Positions 15,871-17,304 of a stretch of DNA of 17,304 nt are shown one piece after another. The notes under the pieces were generated by a model, which saw nothing but the letters and a program-made list of their open reading frames with translations, did not search any database and was not told the origin of the DNA. The position numbers and the translations under genes are program-made. The stretch spans positions 1 through 17,304 of the forward strand of contig JAZOQZ010000005.1 in assembly GCA_045656345.1 (NCBI GenBank), in the 5' to 3' direction. This stretch comes from SIG452 sp045656345 (GTDB lineage: Bacteria > Bacillota > Clostridia > UMGS1840). The stretch's first letter is position 1; each line of letters begins with the position of its first letter.

Positions 15871-15910
15871 GGGTAGAATTCTGCCCATTTGCAACGGGAA
15901 TTCCGTAGCA
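15871..15910 (+). other. Two small hairpins in the secG leader
   Basis: The first hairpin pairs GGGTAG (15871-15876) with CTGCCC (15881-15886) around AATT. The second pairs TGC-ACGG (15890-15897, one A-A mismatch) with CCGT-GCA (15903-15910) around GAATT. No T-tract follows either, so they are not terminators. The role is unknown; they may simply stabilise the message. Confidence 0.45.
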
Positions 15911-15949
15911 GAGTAAATAATACATTATGTAATAGAGGAGATATTTAAA

Positions 15950-16342
15950 ATGCTTACCAATCCGTCCGTAATTGTAACTTTAATTATTCAGATTATTTTA
16001 GCTTTAGTATTAATCGTTGTTGTTTTATTCCAGAGCGGTAATGAAGAAGGCTTATCCAGCAGTATTGCAGGTGGCTCCAGCAACTTCTTTGGTAAAAACA
16101 AAGGAAAAACTGCAGATGCAAAACTGAAAAAACTGACCGCTTGGGTTGCAATTTTGTTCTTAATCAGCTCCGTGTTATTAGGTCTGTTTGTTCAGCAGAG
16201 CATGCCTCAGACTGTGGTTCCCACAATCAGCACCGAAGCTATTCCTGAAGGTGTTGAAGTGATTCCTGCAGATGCAGATGTTGAGGTGGCTCCTGAAACT
16301 GCTCCCGAAGTGCCGGAAGAAGTGGAAGCTACTCAGAACTAA
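15950..16342 (+). CDS. secG: Preprotein translocase subunit SecG
   Basis: SecG is the small accessory subunit of the SecYEG channel. Two membrane helices are clear, about residues 5-28 and 66-86. Between them lies the family's conserved loop: LFQSGNEEGLSSSIAGGSSNFFGKNKGKTADAKL, with the first helix preceding it. The protein has 130 residues, while SecG is usually 70-110. The extra length is an acidic tail after residue 95, rich in Glu, Pro, Ala and Val, with no Lys or Arg. Such tails are seen in some Clostridia, but I do not know a function. The ATG at 15950 follows GAGGAG by nine bases. It is monocistronic, bounded by its own promoter and terminator. Confidence 0.92.
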   Translation: MLTNPSVIVTLIIQIILALVLIVVVLFQSGNEEGLSSSIAGGSSNFFGKNKGKTADAKLKKLTAWVAILFLISSVLLGLFVQQSMPQTVVPTISTEAIPEGVEVIPADADVEVAPETAPEVPEEVEATQN

Positions 16343-16355
16343 TCCTAAAAGTATT

Positions 16356-16387
16356 TCAGCCCGACATTGTGTCGGGCTGATTTTTTT
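16356..16387 (+). terminator. Terminator of secG
   Basis: An 11-base perfect stem pairs 16356-16366 with 16370-16380 around a three-base loop and is followed by seven T. It is a textbook intrinsic terminator 13 bases after the stop. Confidence 0.95.
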
Positions 16388-16424
16388 CTGAGAAAAGAAA
16401 AGTGAAAAAAGTTGGAAAAAAGTA

Positions 16425-16453
16425 TTGACAAATAAAAGGGAATATGTTATATT
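16425..16453 (+). promoter_or_regulatory. Promoter of rpmG-secE-nusG
   Basis: A perfect TTGACA (16425-16430) and TATATT (16448-16453) are separated by 17 bases. It is the only strong promoter between the secG terminator and nusG, so it probably drives all three genes. Confidence 0.85.
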
Positions 16454-16457
16454 AAGT

Positions 16458-16605
16458 AATGCCCTCAGTTTAGGCGCTATTTTTTTGTGCAAAAAAATAT
16501 GTTTTTTTACGCAGGAAAATTGACTGAACAGAGCCTTAAATACGGCATTTTGGGCATTTCAAATCAGTAAATTAAAATACTATAAATTGGCGGAGGTGTT
16601 TAAAG
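16458..16605 (+). other. Long, possibly structured leader of rpmG
   Basis: About 145 bases separate the predicted transcription start from the rpmG ATG. AATGCCC (16458-16464) can pair with GGGCATT (16552-16558). Inside that, TTTAGGC (16469-16475) can pair with GCCT-TAAA (16534-16540, one bulge). A perfect nine-base AT-only hairpin lies further in (16478-16486 with 16491-16499, loop GTGC). The rpmG binding site GGAGG (16592-16596) lies outside the fold. This may be an autoregulatory ribosomal-protein leader, but I recognise no known RNA class. Confidence 0.4.
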
Positions 16606-16755
16606 ATGAGAGTAAAAATTACTTTAGCTTGTACCGAATGTAAACAGAGAAACTACGACACTATGAAAAACAAGAAAAACGATCCCGAAAGATTGGAAAT
16701 GAACAAATATTGCAGATTCTGCAGAAAACATACTCTGCATAAAGAAACCAAATAA
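16606..16755 (+). CDS. rpmG: 50S ribosomal protein L33
   Basis: This 49-residue protein is ribosomal protein L33 of the large subunit. It begins MRVKITLACTECKQRNY and has the zinc-ribbon cysteines C9, C12, C36 and C39, so it is the zinc-binding (C+) type rather than the cysteine-free type some bacteria switch to under zinc shortage. The NPERLEMNKYC region and KETK end are typical (the residue before PERLE is Asp here). GGAGG at 16592-16596 lies nine bases before the ATG. It heads the conserved rpmG-secE-nusG cluster. Confidence 0.96.
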   Translation: MRVKITLACTECKQRNYDTMKNKKNDPERLEMNKYCRFCRKHTLHKETK

Positions 16756-16802
16756 ATTTTTGGCTTGTTATCGGCGGCAATGTTTGCTGTCGGAGTATGT
16801 TT

Positions 16803-16838
16803 CGCAATACATTTATATATATAATAGATGTGATTGCG
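16803..16838 (+). other. Stem-loop between rpmG and secE
   Basis: CGCAATACAT (16803-16812) can pair with ATGT-G-ATTGCG (16828-16838, one bulged G) around an AT-only loop. No T-tract follows. The loop contains a TATAAT (16820-16825) without a convincing -35. In many relatives a tRNA-Trp lies in this gap; none is present here. It may be a processing or stability element. Confidence 0.35.
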
Positions 16839-16899
16839 TAGTATGAACTTCTGTAAGAAAGGGTACCTTTGTGGTGCTTTTGGAAAGGAATGAATGATA

Positions 16900-17097
16900 A
16901 TGGCTGAAAAGAAACAGAATGGAATTGCAAAATATTTCAAAGGCGTAAAATCTGAATTCAAAAAAGTAACTTGGCCGTCTTTCAAACAGATTCTGAACAA
17001 TACCGGTACGGTTATCATTTCCGTTATTGTAATCGGTTTATTCATCTTTGTATTGGATTACGCTTTCTCCACAGCATTAAAAGCAATTATTAAGTAA
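16900..17097 (+). CDS. secE: Preprotein translocase subunit SecE
   Basis: This 65-residue protein is the short, single-membrane-helix SecE of Gram-positive bacteria, the essential partner of SecY. The cytoplasmic N-terminal part contains the conserved amphipathic stretch YFKGVKSEFKKVTWPS, where K-x-x-WP is the family hallmark. It is followed by one helix, about residues 38-58. I chose the ATG at 16900 (MAEKKQ) because AAGGA ends ten bases before it. In-frame ATGs at 16894 and out of frame at 16890 are too close to the binding site. Confidence 0.95.
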   Translation: MAEKKQNGIAKYFKGVKSEFKKVTWPSFKQILNNTGTVIISVIVIGLFIFVLDYAFSTALKAIIK

Positions 17098-17116
17098 GGG
17101 AGGCGACTGCTGTTTT

Positions 17117-17304
17117 ATGGAAACTGCAAAATGGTATGTCGTTCACACCTTTTCCGGCTATGAAAACAAGGTAAAAACCAATTTGGAAAAAATGGTTGAA
17201 AACCGCGGTCTGCAAAACAACATTGTGGAAATCAAACTGCCGGAAGAAGAAGTAGTTGAAATAAAAGATGATCAGAAGAAAGTAATTAAAAGAAAGAAAT
17301 TTCC
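17117..17304 (+). CDS. nusG: Transcription termination/antitermination protein NusG (3' end missing)
   Basis: The first 62 residues are visible before the window ends. They begin METAKWYVVHTFSGYENKV, the characteristic start of the NusG NGN domain that binds the clamp of RNA polymerase. The acidic then basic stretch that follows (PEEEVVEIKDD, VIKRKK) is the usual variable part before the domain's second half. The start follows GGGAGG (17098-17103), which overlaps the end of secE; the 13-base spacing is long. The KOW domain is expected beyond the window. Confidence 0.95.
   Translation, partial: METAKWYVVHTFSGYENKVKTNLEKMVENRGLQNNIVEIKLPEEEVVEIKDDQKKVIKRKKF

Noticed and set aside
15850..15949. 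T-box or other known riboswitch upstream of secG
   Set aside because: There is no T-box core sequence, no antiterminator and terminator pair, and the leader is too short.
16756..16899. tRNA-Trp between rpmG and secE
   Set aside because: No cloverleaf, TTCRANY T loop or CCA end can be found in this gap on either strand.

Overview
The window looks like a chromosomal segment from a low-GC Gram-positive anaerobe, most likely an uncultured member of the Clostridia. The reasons are the strong Shine-Dalgarno sites, sigma-A-type promoters with 17-18 base spacers, a DUF4364 protein (a clostridial family), a Bacillota-type RqcP, and the rpmG-secE-nusG order. No phage, insertion sequence or CRISPR array is visible.

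Layout. (1) Bases 1-6050, plus strand: a compact run of housekeeping genes, entered inside an ABC-F ATPase gene. It continues with a CDF metal exporter, a DUF4364 protein, a YgiQ-type radical SAM enzyme, folD and rqcP, and ends at a terminator that can work in both directions. (2) Bases 6053-7990, minus strand: one monocistronic LTA-synthase-like membrane phosphotransferase gene with its own promoter. (3) Bases 8000-14660: a five-gene minus-strand carbohydrate operon (Gfo/Idh/MocA oxidoreductase, DUF4432 aldose-epimerase-like protein, transketolase, L-fucose/L-arabinose-isomerase-like protein, zinc alcohol dehydrogenase). It is read divergently from an AraC-family regulator at 14663. (4) Bases 15516-15785: the regulator's terminator and a minus-strand tRNA-Leu(GAG) with its own promoter and terminator. 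(5) Bases 15820-17304, plus strand: secG with its own promoter and terminator, then a second promoter for rpmG-secE-nusG. The nusG gene runs off the end of the window.

The accessory sugar operon is the most interesting part. It encodes an epimerase, an isomerase, two dehydrogenases and a two-carbon-transfer enzyme, but no kinase, aldolase or transporter. The transketolase is short and resembles a fusion of the two subunits of split-type transketolases. The intergenic region to the AraC gene carries three copies of a 13-base motif (two direct, one inverted) and an 18-base imperfect dyad. Both are placed as operators would be around the divergent promoters. I read this as an inducible pathway for an unidentified sugar or sugar derivative, and the substrate cannot be named from sequence alone.

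Other points of note are a 119-base out-of-frame overlap between the YgiQ gene and folD, a metal site in the CDF exporter that looks like the manganese-type sites, and potentially structured leaders before rpmG and secG.
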